Shown one piece after another: positions 1 through 6,662 of a DNA stretch of 7,022 nucleotides. Position numbers and translations under genes: made by a program. Origin of the DNA: Actinomycetes bacterium (lineage in GTDB: Bacteria > Actinomycetota > Actinomycetes > Actinomycetales > Cellulomonadaceae); assembly GCA_023412515.1 (NCBI GenBank), contig JAEYNO010000021.1:1-7022 (forward strand). Reading direction: 5' to 3'. Within the stretch, counting starts at the first letter, position 1, and the number at the start of each line of letters is the position of its first letter. The notes under the pieces are model-generated. The model was not told the origin of the DNA. It did not search any database and was given only the letters and a program-made list of their open reading frames with translations.

Positions 1-2
1 GC

Positions 3-593
3 GCGGCCCTGCAGGACGGGCTGCGCCGCACGGCCGTCGCGCTGCTCGACGCGCAGGTCCCGTTCGCGCTGGTCGGCGGGTACGCCGCGTGGGCGCGCGG
101 CGCGCCCGAGCCGAGCCACGACGCGGACTTCGCGGTCGCCGAGCAGGACGTCGACGCCGCGCGCGCAGCGCTCACGGCCGCGGGCCTGGACGTGCAGGAC
201 CCGGCCGAGAACTGGCTGTTCAAGGCGTACCACCACGGGCAGCTCGTCGACGTGATCTTCCGCATGGTCGGCGAACCCGTGACGCACGAGGACCTCGCGC
301 GCGCCGACGAGCTCGAGGTGCTCGCGGTGCGCATGCCGGTGCTGCCCGCGACCGACATCATCTCGGCGAAGATGCGCGTGCTCGGCGAGCACTACTGCGA
401 CTTCACGTGGCTGCTGCCGATGGCGCGCGCGCTGCGCGAGCAGATCGACTGGGAGCGGGTGCGCACCGAGGTCGAGGGCCAGCCGTACGCGCGGGCGTTC
501 CTGTTCCTCGCCGACGAGCTCGGGCTGACCGGGCGCACCGGCGAGCGCCTCGCGGCGGGCCCCGGGCGGACGGACCCGGGCTCGGACGCCTGA
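3..593 (+). CDS. Nucleotidyltransferase-fold protein, C-terminal part (5' end outside window)
   Basis: The frame is open from the left edge and ends in TGA at 591-593, giving 196 visible residues. It shows the start of a minimal nucleotidyltransferase fold: the glycine motif LVGGYAAW (visible residues 23-30), then HDADF with the acidic pair D40 and D42, and a third acidic residue in LVDVIF (D83). In this superfamily these three carboxylates bind metal and nucleotide. A helical C-terminal half follows (KMRVLGEHYCDF, then ALREQIDW), resembling actinobacterial proteins annotated only as nucleotidyltransferase family. The tail after about residue 175 is Gly/Pro/Arg/Asp-rich and probably disordered. 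Its substrate cannot be read from sequence. Relatives of the fold include AbiEii-type toxins and antibiotic nucleotidyltransferases, but no antitoxin partner is visible. The methionine at 192 is internal, because the catalytic motif lies upstream of it. The fold is fairly sure and the function is unknown. Confidence 0.75.
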   Translation, partial: AALQDGLRRTAVALLDAQVPFALVGGYAAWARGAPEPSHDADFAVAEQDVDAARAALTAAGLDVQDPAENWLFKAYHHGQLVDVIFRMVGEPVTHEDLARADELEVLAVRMPVLPATDIISAKMRVLGEHYCDFTWLLPMARALREQIDWERVRTEVEGQPYARAFLFLADELGLTGRTGERLAAGPGRTDPGSDA

Positions 594-621
594 GCGCGGA
601 CGCCTGACCCCTGAACGCCTG
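584..621. repeat. 14-base tandem repeat spanning the stop codon of the nucleotidyltransferase gene
   Basis: GGACGCCTGAGCGC (584-597) is followed directly by GGACGCCTGACCCC (598-611), identical in 12 of 14 positions. A shorter related copy, GAACGCCTG, lies at 613-621. The first copy contains the last codons and the TGA stop, so the stop is duplicated 14 bases downstream in another frame. Each copy can pair with the single CAGGCG at 629-634, next to the exporter's stop codon. Confidence 0.8.
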
Positions 622-634
622 CGCGCGTCAGGCG
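601..634. terminator. Possible bidirectional terminator between convergent genes
   Basis: CGCCTGAC (601-608) pairs with GTCAGGCG (627-634), an 8-bp stem with an 18-base loop. A competing 6-bp stem forms between CGCCTG (616-621) and CAGGCG (629-634) with a 7-base loop. The element fills the 34-base gap between the two convergent stop codons, and its right arm contains the exporter's stop codon. There is no T tract, which is common for actinobacterial terminators. The evidence is position and symmetry only. Confidence 0.35.
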
Positions 635-2541
635 GGGCCGGCGGCCGCGTCGGCCGTCGTGCCGCCCGAGGCCCGGCCCGGCGCGTCGACGGCCCCGTCG
701 GGGGCGTCCGCCGTCGCGTCCGCGATCCGCAGCGCCTCGACGAGCTCGCGGTAGAGCGCGTCGGACGCGAGCAGCTGCGCGTGCGTGCCGCTCGCGCGGA
801 CCCGGCCGTGCTCGAGCACGACGATCGTGTCGGCGTCGACCACCGTGGACAGCCGGTGCGCGACCGTGACCACCGCGCCCGTGGTCGCGAGCGCGCGGAT
901 CGCGTCGTGCACGGCGGCCTCGGTGAGGCCGTCGACCTGCGCGGTGGCCTCGTCGAGCAGCATGACCTGCGGGCGGCACAGCAGCGCGCGGGCCAGCGCG
1001 ATCCGCTGGCGCTGCCCACCCGAGACGGACGTCTCCGACAGCCGGGTGTCGAGCCCCTCGGGCAGCGCGTCGAACGCGCCGTCGAGCCGCACGGCCGCGA
1101 GCGCGCGCGCCAGCTCGTCGTCGGTCGCGTCGGGGTTGCTGAACAGCAGGTTGTCGCGGATGGTGCCGGGCACGACCGGCGTCTCCTGCTCGACGTACGC
1201 GAACCGCCCGCGCACGTCGGCGTGGCTCCACGCCGCGTACGGGCGGCCGTCGAGCAGCAGCTGCCCGGCGGTGGGCTCGAGGAACCGCAGGAGCAGCGAG
1301 AAGACGGTGGTCTTGCCCGCGCCGGACGGCCCGACCAGGGCCGTGTGCCCGCGGCGCGGCACGCGCAGCGAGAGCCCGTCCACGGCCGGCGGCAGGCCCG
1401 GGCCGTAGCGCGCGGTGACGTCGCGCAGCTCGACGACGGGAGTCGCGTCGCCGGGCACGTCGGCGGGTGAGCCGTCCGGCACGTCGTCGGTCTCGCCGTC
1501 GTCGGCCCGCGCGGCCGGGTGCGGCGGCACGTCGGAGGCGTCGGGCTCGACGTCCATCGTCGCGACCTCGCCGATGCGGGCCGCCGCGGCGACGCCCGAC
1601 TGCAGCTGCGTCAGCGACTGCGTGAGCTCGCTGATGGGGCCGACGATGTTGAACGCGTACAGCAGGAACGCGACGAGGCTGGACACCGCGAGCTCGCCCT
1701 GCCCCACACGCCACGCGCCGAACCCGAGCACCACGATGATCGCGAGCTGGATGCCGCCACCCGAGACGGTCCACGCGAGCGCGGAGGTCCGCACGGCCCG
1801 CACGGCGTGGTCGCGCGCGTCCCGCGCGGCCGCGAGCACCGCGGCGCCCTGGCGGGCCTCGGCCCGGCTGGACTTGACCGTGCGGACCGCGCGCAGCGAG
1901 CCCTCGAGGGTCCCGCCGAGGCGGCCGAGCGCCTCCTGCGACGCCTTCTCGGCCGCGCCGATCCCCGGCAGCAGCAGCGCCATGAAGACGCCCACGACGA
2001 CGATCGCGGCGACCGTGGTGCCGAGCAGCACGCGGTCGAGCACGCCCATGAGCACGAGCGTGCCGACGAGCGCGACGACCCCGTTGACGAGCCCGACGAG
2101 GCTCGACGACGTCGCCTCGCGCAGCAGCACGGTGTCGGACGTGACGCGCGTGACGAGCTCGCCGGGCGGGCGGCCGGTGATCGCCTGCACCGTCGCGCGC
2201 AGGTACCGGCGCACGAGCGACTCGCGCGCGTCGAGCACGATGCGCTCGGCGAGCGCGCCCATGACGACGGCCTGCACGTACCCGACCGCGGCGCCGACGA
2301 CGCACAGCACGAGCAGCCACGCGACCGGCCGCGCGAGCGACTGCCCCGTGCCGAGCGTGTCGAGGACCCACTTGGTGACCATGGGCGTCGCGAGGCCCAG
2401 ACCCGTGGCGGCCAGGCCCAGCAGCAGCCCGAGGCCGAGCGTGCCACGGTGCGGACGCACCAGCGCGAGCAGGACCCGGAACCGCTCGCGCGTGCCCCCG
2501 CCGGTGGGCGTCTCGACCGGGGCGGCGGATGCGGCGTCCAT
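628..2541 (-). CDS. ABC exporter half-transporter (fused membrane and ATPase domains)
   Basis: This 637-residue protein is a complete type IV ABC half-transporter that should work as a dimer in the cytoplasmic membrane and export a substrate using ATP. Residues 21-325 form the six-helix membrane domain with hydrophobic segments near 34-60, 72-95, 147-168, 173-193, 263-280 and 285-305. Residues 368-605 form the ATPase: A-loop Tyr379, Walker A GPSGAGKT (404-411), Q-loop Gln452, signature VSGGQ (506-510), Walker B VMLLDE (526-531) with catalytic Glu531, and switch His562. All key residues are present, so both sites of a homodimer would be competent. Between the domains, 330-367 is an acidic Asp/Pro-rich linker, and the tail after 605 is Ala/Asp/Gly-rich. 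The D-loop reads AQVD instead of the usual SALD. The frame stays open far upstream, but similarity begins near this ATG. An alternative ATG at 2595 would add 18 basic residues, and neither start has a convincing ribosome binding site. Family is certain; the substrate (drug, lipid or peptide) is unknown. Confidence 0.93.
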   Translation of the reverse strand: MDAASAAPVETPTGGGTRERFRVLLALVRPHRGTLGLGLLLGLAATGLGLATPMVTKWVLDTLGTGQSLARPVAWLLVLCVVGAAVGYVQAVVMGALAERIVLDARESLVRRYLRATVQAITGRPPGELVTRVTSDTVLLREATSSSLVGLVNGVVALVGTLVLMGVLDRVLLGTTVAAIVVVGVFMALLLPGIGAAEKASQEALGRLGGTLEGSLRAVRTVKSSRAEARQGAAVLAAARDARDHAVRAVRTSALAWTVSGGGIQLAIIVVLGFGAWRVGQGELAVSSLVAFLLYAFNIVGPISELTQSLTQLQSGVAAAARIGEVATMDVEPDASDVPPHPAARADDGETDDVPDGSPADVPGDATPVVELRDVTARYGPGLPPAVDGLSLRVPRRGHTALVGPSGAGKTTVFSLLLRFLEPTAGQLLLDGRPYAAWSHADVRGRFAYVEQETPVVPGTIRDNLLFSNPDATDDELARALAAVRLDGAFDALPEGLDTRLSETSVSGGQRQRIALARALLCRPQVMLLDEATAQVDGLTEAAVHDAIRALATTGAVVTVAHRLSTVVDADTIVVLEHGRVRASGTHAQLLASDALYRELVEALRIADATADAPDGAVDAPGRASGGTTADAAAGPA

Positions 2542-2673
2542 GCGTCCAGTCCAGCAGCGGGGGGCGGCGCGGTGGATCCGTCGCGCGACCGACATCGCGC
2601 CGCGCGCTCCGCCTCGCGGACGAGATCCGCCCCCGACCTGCGGCGTCCCGCGGCCTCGGTGACGATGAGGGGC
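2542..2673. other. Divergent intergenic region between exporter and reductase genes
   Basis: About 130 bases separate the two divergent starts, so both promoters and any shared operator should lie here. I see no convincing -35/-10 pair on either strand. A loose inverted repeat runs from GGATCCGTCGCG (2573-2584) to CGCGGACGAGATCC (2618-2631), but it needs bulges to align. Part of the stretch could belong to the exporter gene if its ATG at 2595 is used. Confidence 0.45.
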
Positions 2674-3453
2674 ATGGCCGACATCACCACCCCCACCCTG
2701 ACCATCCCCGGCGGCGCGATCCCCGTGCTCGGGTTCGGCACGTGGCAGGCGGAGGGCTCCGACGCGGAGCTCGCCGTCTCGGCCGCGCTGCAGCTCGGGT
2801 TCCGGCACGTCGACACCGCGACGGGCTACGGCAACGAGGCGCAGGTCGGGCGTGCGCTCGCGACCGTGGGCATCGACCGAGACGACGTCTTCGTCACCAC
2901 CAAGCTGCCGCCGGACCACGCGGGCCGCGAGCGGCAGACGATCACCGAGTCGCTGGCGGCGCTCGGCACCGACCACGTCGACCTGTGGCTCATCCACTGG
3001 CCGCCGCACCAGCAGGCCAGCCCCGAGGTCTGGCAGGAGCTGCGCCGCGCGCGCGACGAGGGCCTGACCCGCTCGATCGGCGTCTCGAACTACTCGATCG
3101 CGCAGATCGACGAGCTCGTCGCGGCGACGGGCGAGGCGCCCGCGGTCAACCAGATCCCGTACTCGCCGGTCGACCACGACCCGGACCTGCTGGCGGCGCA
3201 CCGCGAGCGCGGCGTCGTGGTGGAGGGGTACAGCCCGCTCAAGCGCACCGACCTCGACGCCGAGCCGATCGTCGCGGCGGCGCGCGCGCACGGCGTGACG
3301 CCCGCGCAGGTGGTGCTGCGCTGGCACGTCGAGCACGACGTGGTCGTGATCCCGAAGTCGGTGCGCCGCGAGCGCATCGAGGAGAACCTCGGCACGCTCG
3401 GGTTCTCGCTGACGGCCGACGAGGTCGCGGCGATCGACGCGCTGGGTCGCTGA
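2674..3453 (+). CDS. Aldo/keto reductase (2,5-diketo-D-gluconate reductase-like)
   Basis: This complete 259-residue cytosolic oxidoreductase has the aldo/keto reductase (TIM-barrel) fold and should reduce aldehydes or ketones with NADPH. The N terminus carries the family's IPVLGFGTWQ (16-25). The catalytic tetrad is intact: Asp47 and Tyr52 in HVDTATGYGNE, Lys77 in VTTKLPP and His108 in LIHWP. SIGVSNY (134-140) and the cofactor motif IPKSVRRERIEEN (226-238), with Lys228, Arg234 and Asn238, fit NADPH binding. Length is slightly under the usual 270-280, consistent with the compact diketogluconate-reductase-like branch. The chosen ATG gives MADITTP. An in-frame ATG at 2665 and a GTG at 2659 would add three or five residues, and AGGGG at 2668-2672 sits too close to the chosen start to be a normal ribosome binding site. 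The family is sure, and the physiological substrate is not known. Confidence 0.93.
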   Translation: MADITTPTLTIPGGAIPVLGFGTWQAEGSDAELAVSAALQLGFRHVDTATGYGNEAQVGRALATVGIDRDDVFVTTKLPPDHAGRERQTITESLAALGTDHVDLWLIHWPPHQQASPEVWQELRRARDEGLTRSIGVSNYSIAQIDELVAATGEAPAVNQIPYSPVDHDPDLLAAHRERGVVVEGYSPLKRTDLDAEPIVAAARAHGVTPAQVVLRWHVEHDVVVIPKSVRRERIEENLGTLGFSLTADEVAAIDALGR

Positions 3454-3471
3454 GCGCGGGTCGCTGAGCGC
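3444..3471. repeat. Perfect 14-base tandem duplication spanning the reductase stop codon
   Basis: GGGTCGCTGAGCGC occurs at 3444-3457 and again, without mismatch or spacer, at 3458-3471. The first copy includes the last codons (GGT CGC) and the TGA stop, and the second repeats them out of frame. The arrangement matches that at the end of the nucleotidyltransferase gene, with the same GCGCG between stop and echo. Confidence 0.9.
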
Positions 3472-3501
3472 TGCCTCGCCGCGCGCGGCGCCGGCACGCG
3501 G

Positions 3502-3539
3502 GCGACGGGGTCCGGGCGGCGACGCCCGGGCCCCGTCGC
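3502..3539. terminator. Strong hairpin behind the reductase gene, probable terminator
   Basis: Positions 3502-3518 pair with 3523-3539 along 17 consecutive base pairs, with one G-U wobble at T3511 when read on the plus strand. The loop is GCGA, a GNRA-type tetraloop. The hairpin begins 48 bases after the reductase stop. There is no T tract, so it would be a U-less actinobacterial-type terminator or an mRNA 3'-end stabiliser. Confidence 0.7.
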
Positions 3540-3556
3540 GCTGTCCCGGCGCGGTC

Positions 3557-3577
3557 GCGCTGCCGCGGCGGCAGCGC
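3557..3577. terminator. Second hairpin behind the reductase gene
   Basis: GCGCTGCCG (3557-3565) pairs perfectly with CGGCAGCGC (3569-3577), a 9-bp stem with a tight CGG loop. It lies 17 bases after the first hairpin and could form a tandem terminator with it. No T tract follows. Confidence 0.4.
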
Positions 3578-3645
3578 TGCTGCAGCGGACGGGTTCGGGC
3601 GCGGAATGGGCCGCATCCGGGGAGGTGGTCGCGCTCCCACCTCGC

Positions 3646-3686
3646 ACGTGCTCGCCGTCGTCGCTCTGCGCGACCGACGAGCACGT
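3646..3686. repeat. Imperfect inverted repeat in the convergent region
   Basis: ACGTGCTCG (3646-3654) pairs with CGAGCACGT (3678-3686). The pairing can continue inward through 3656-3660 with 3671-3676 if one mismatch and one bulge are allowed. A smaller 7-bp hairpin, GAGGTGG (3622-3628) with CCACCTC (3637-3643), stands directly before it. They lie about 190 bases from either gene end, too far to be simple terminators for the flanking genes. Confidence 0.4.
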
Positions 3687-3812
3687 CGGGCGTCCGGCCT
3701 ACCGAGGGACCGGGCCCGTACTGCGGTCGGCGTCACGCCGTTGTGGCACCGGACGCAGGTCTACCGGAACCGGACACGTGACGTCAACCACACGTCCGGG
3801 GACGTTCCGCCC

Positions 3813-3852
3813 CGCGCGTACCCCCGCCCTGGACCGGCCGGGGGCACGCGCG
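3813..3852 (-). terminator. Probable chitinase terminator hairpin
   Basis: Positions 3813-3826 pair with 3839-3852 at 13 of 14 positions (one A-C mismatch at 3820/3845), with a 12-base loop. Read on the minus strand, it starts about 20 bases after the chitinase stop codon, the expected place for an intrinsic terminator. A weaker inverted repeat follows at 3770-3799 (CCGGACACGTG with CACACGTCCGG). No T tract is present. Confidence 0.65.
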
Positions 3853-3872
3853 TCACGCGGGTCGGGTGCGCG

Positions 3873-5594
<1,722 letters not shown>

Positions 5595-5599
5595 CTCGA

Positions 5600-5604
5600 C
5601 TCCC
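5600..5604 (-). promoter_or_regulatory. Chitinase ribosome binding site (GGGAG)
   Basis: GGGAG on the minus strand lies five bases before the ATG at 5594. It fixes the start despite the unusually long N-region of the signal peptide. No in-frame downstream ATG or GTG near the arginine cluster offers an alternative. Confidence 0.8.
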
Positions 5605-5626
5605 GTCGTCGAATATGTAAGGACTG

Positions 5627-5647
5627 CGTACTAATCGGACGAGTACG
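5627..5647. promoter_or_regulatory. Candidate operator: inverted repeat CGTACT-N9-AGTACG
   Basis: CGTACT (5627-5632) and AGTACG (5642-5647) are perfect reverse complements separated by nine bases. The element begins directly at the edge of the predicted -10 box and covers the predicted transcription start of the chitinase, a position where a bound repressor would block initiation. It does not resemble the DasR site known from Streptomyces chitinase genes. The binding protein is unknown. Confidence 0.4.
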
Positions 5648-5677
5648 ACGCTAGCGGCGGGCGAACAGGGCGGTCAA
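5648..5677 (-). promoter_or_regulatory. Probable chitinase promoter (TTGACC, 18 bases, TAGCGT)
   Basis: On the minus strand, TTGACC (5672-5677) matches the -35 consensus at five of six positions. After an 18-base spacer comes TAGCGT (5648-5653), which has the TAnnnT pattern of a -10 box. The predicted start near 5641 gives a leader of about 45 bases. The stretch is less GC-rich than its surroundings, as expected for a promoter. Confidence 0.55.
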
Positions 5678-5794
5678 TGATGTGATGACTCCGCAACGGG
5701 TGCCAGGTGACTTGGTGGGAACGCGACCGCACGGGCGCCCGCGCAGGTCAGCGCCGGCCCGTGACACGTTCGGATGAAACGCGTGCCCGCGCGG

Positions 5795-5806
5795 CGGCGA
5801 TCGCCG
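5795..5806. repeat. 12-base perfect palindrome just behind the VOC gene
   Basis: CGGCGATCGCCG is its own reverse complement and lies five bases after the VOC stop codon on the minus strand. Alone it would make a poor hairpin because it has no loop. A 7-bp inverted repeat, CACGGGC (5730-5736) with GCCCGTG (5757-5763), further down is another weak terminator candidate. Neither is convincing as a terminator. Confidence 0.3.
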
Positions 5807-5811
5807 ACGCC

Positions 5812-6285
5812 CTACCGCGGACGGGTGTCGTCCGTCGCGAACCCGACCCGCGACCGCCGCTCGTCGAGCGTCCCGAGCTCCTGGAAGAACGTCACCTGCC
5901 ACCCGGCGGGCCCCTCGACGCGCGCATTGACGGTGCGGAACGGCGTCGAGGTCGGCGGCGCCAGCACCCGCGCACCCACCGCGGTCACGGCCTCGACGGC
6001 CTGCACGGTGTCGGCCACCTCGAGCGCGAGCCGCAGCGTCGGGCCGTGCGCGACGGGCGCACCCTCGACCGCGTCGACCGCCCGCGCGTGCGCGGGCGTC
6101 GCGAGCTCGATCGTCGCCGTCGCGACGGTCAGGATCGACACGCGGTCGTCACCCGCGGTCGCGAACGCCGGCTGCTCGGGCAGGCCCAGCACGTCGCGGT
6201 AGAACCGCACGGCCTCATCGAAGTCGGCGGTCTCGATGATCAGTCGGAGCTGGCGGGGCGGCTGCGGGAGCGTCATGCCGACCAC
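5812..6285 (-). CDS. VOC (glyoxalase/bleomycin-resistance fold) protein
   Basis: This complete 157-residue cytosolic protein has two beta-alpha-beta3 modules of the vicinal oxygen chelate fold. The first starts at RLIIETADFDEAVRFYRDVLGL (14-35), with IELATPAH at 59-66. The second starts at RLALEVADTVQAVEAVTAVGA (85-105) and ends in GWQVTFFQEL (128-137). Glu60 and Glu136 occupy usual metal-ligand positions, but the strand starts at 14-16 and 85-87 show no His or Glu, so a full glyoxalase I metal site is not visible. A role in binding or detoxifying a small molecule is likelier than classic glyoxalase activity. A GTG start is chosen because GAGGG lies six bases upstream; the ATG three codons later would be 15 bases from it. 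It is the last gene of the dehydrogenase-MerR-VOC unit and overlaps the MerR frame by 71 bases. The family is sure, the substrate unknown. Confidence 0.88.
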   Translation of the reverse strand: MVGMTLPQPPRQLRLIIETADFDEAVRFYRDVLGLPEQPAFATAGDDRVSILTVATATIELATPAHARAVDAVEGAPVAHGPTLRLALEVADTVQAVEAVTAVGARVLAPPTSTPFRTVNARVEGPAGWQVTFFQELGTLDERRSRVGFATDDTRPR

Positions 6286-6652
6286 CGTGCGCCCTCACAC
6301 GCGTGTCAGGTGCAACCCCCAGCCGCGACGCGAGCGACCGCAGCGCCGCGAGCTCGGCGTCGACCGCTGCGCGCTCGTCCTCGAGCCGCGCGACCGCAGC
6401 CCCGAAGGCCGCCCCGAGCAGCACCGGGTCGCGCTCCGGCGCACCGAGCGCGGGCAGCAGCTCGCGGACCACGGAGCTGCAGAACCCGGCGGCGAAGAGC
6501 TCCTGGATGCGCGCGACGACGGTCACGTCCTGCGCGTCGAAGACCCGCTGGCCGGCCGCGGTCCGGGCGGGCGCGAGCAGGCGCTGCTCCTCGTAGTAGC
6601 GCAGCGAGCGGACGCTCACGCCCGTCGCGGCGGCGAGCTCGCCGATCCTCAC
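6215..6652 (-). CDS. MerR-family transcriptional regulator
   Basis: This 145-residue DNA-binding regulator starts with the family's winged helix-turn-helix: MRIGELAAATGVSVRSLRYYEEQRLL (1-26), then RVFDAQDVTVVARIQELFAAGF (36-57). A dimerisation helix rich in Ala, Glu and Arg follows at about 78-112. There is no Cys-rich effector loop, so it is not a classic metal sensor. The only cysteine is Cys58, just after the DNA-binding domain. MerR proteins of the AdhR/NmlR type sense aldehydes through one cysteine and control alcohol dehydrogenase genes, so the upstream dehydrogenase makes that role attractive, though inferred. The GTG start lies 10 bases after the dehydrogenase stop, suggesting one transcript. 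The last 24 residues (about 122-145) are low-complexity Pro/Ala/His/Arg and are read over the start of the VOC gene, so they may be the result of a frameshift. Confidence 0.88.
   Translation of the reverse strand: MRIGELAAATGVSVRSLRYYEEQRLLAPARTAAGQRVFDAQDVTVVARIQELFAAGFCSSVVRELLPALGAPERDPVLLGAAFGAAVARLEDERAAVDAELAALRSLASRLGVAPDTRVRAHGGRHDAPAAAPPAPTDHRDRRLR
6292..6296 (-). promoter_or_regulatory. VOC gene ribosome binding site (GAGGG)
   Basis: GAGGG on the minus strand is six bases before the GTG at 6285. It decides the start in favour of GTG over the ATG at 6276. It lies inside the MerR reading frame, so VOC translation would begin while ribosomes are still finishing MerR. Confidence 0.6.
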
Positions 6653-6662
6653 CGCAACCCGC

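Larger units (their letters stand above)
3454..3872. other. Non-coding convergent region between reductase and chitinase genes, rich in inverted repeats
   Basis: No believable gene lies in these 419 bases: the open frames that cross it have low-complexity Arg/Ala/Pro content and are shadows. It holds at least six inverted repeats. Two sit behind the reductase (3502-3539, 3557-3577), two in the middle (3622-3643 and an imperfect one at 3646-3686), and two behind the chitinase (imperfect 3770-3799 and 3813-3852). The outer ones read well as terminators for the convergent genes. The part from about 3720 to 3800 is less GC-rich than its surroundings and repeats ACCGGA three times (starting near 3748, 3763 and 3769). 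No promoter or tRNA-like fold is recognisable. Confidence 0.6.

Noticed and set aside
3..593. Type IV toxin-antitoxin or abortive-infection module
   Set aside because: The fold family allows it, but no antitoxin gene is adjacent in the window: the downstream neighbour is a convergent exporter, and upstream is not visible.
392..2371. A 659-residue minus-strand frame covering the exporter and the end of the nucleotidyltransferase gene
   Set aside because: It is an off-frame Arg/Ala-rich shadow of the exporter, and none of its parts match a protein family I recognise.
1519..2673. Long plus-strand frame in front of the reductase start
   Set aside because: It is antisense to the exporter's coding region, and the reductase homology begins only at about 2674.
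628..3684. A 1018-residue minus-strand reading frame running through the reductase region
   Set aside because: Only the part from 2541 down has ABC transporter similarity. The upstream extension is antisense to the clear aldo/keto reductase and is Arg/Asp/Val-rich low-complexity sequence, so it is an artefact of high GC.
3600..3870. tRNA or known structured RNA in the convergent region
   Set aside because: The hairpins do not assemble into a cloverleaf or a riboswitch core that I recognise, and there is no adjacent regulated start codon on either strand.
5595..5811. DasR-type operator or chitinase direct repeats of the Streptomyces kind
   Set aside because: No TGGTCTAGACCA-like motif is present. 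CCAGGTGACTTGG (5703-5715) is a weak palindrome but differs from that consensus.
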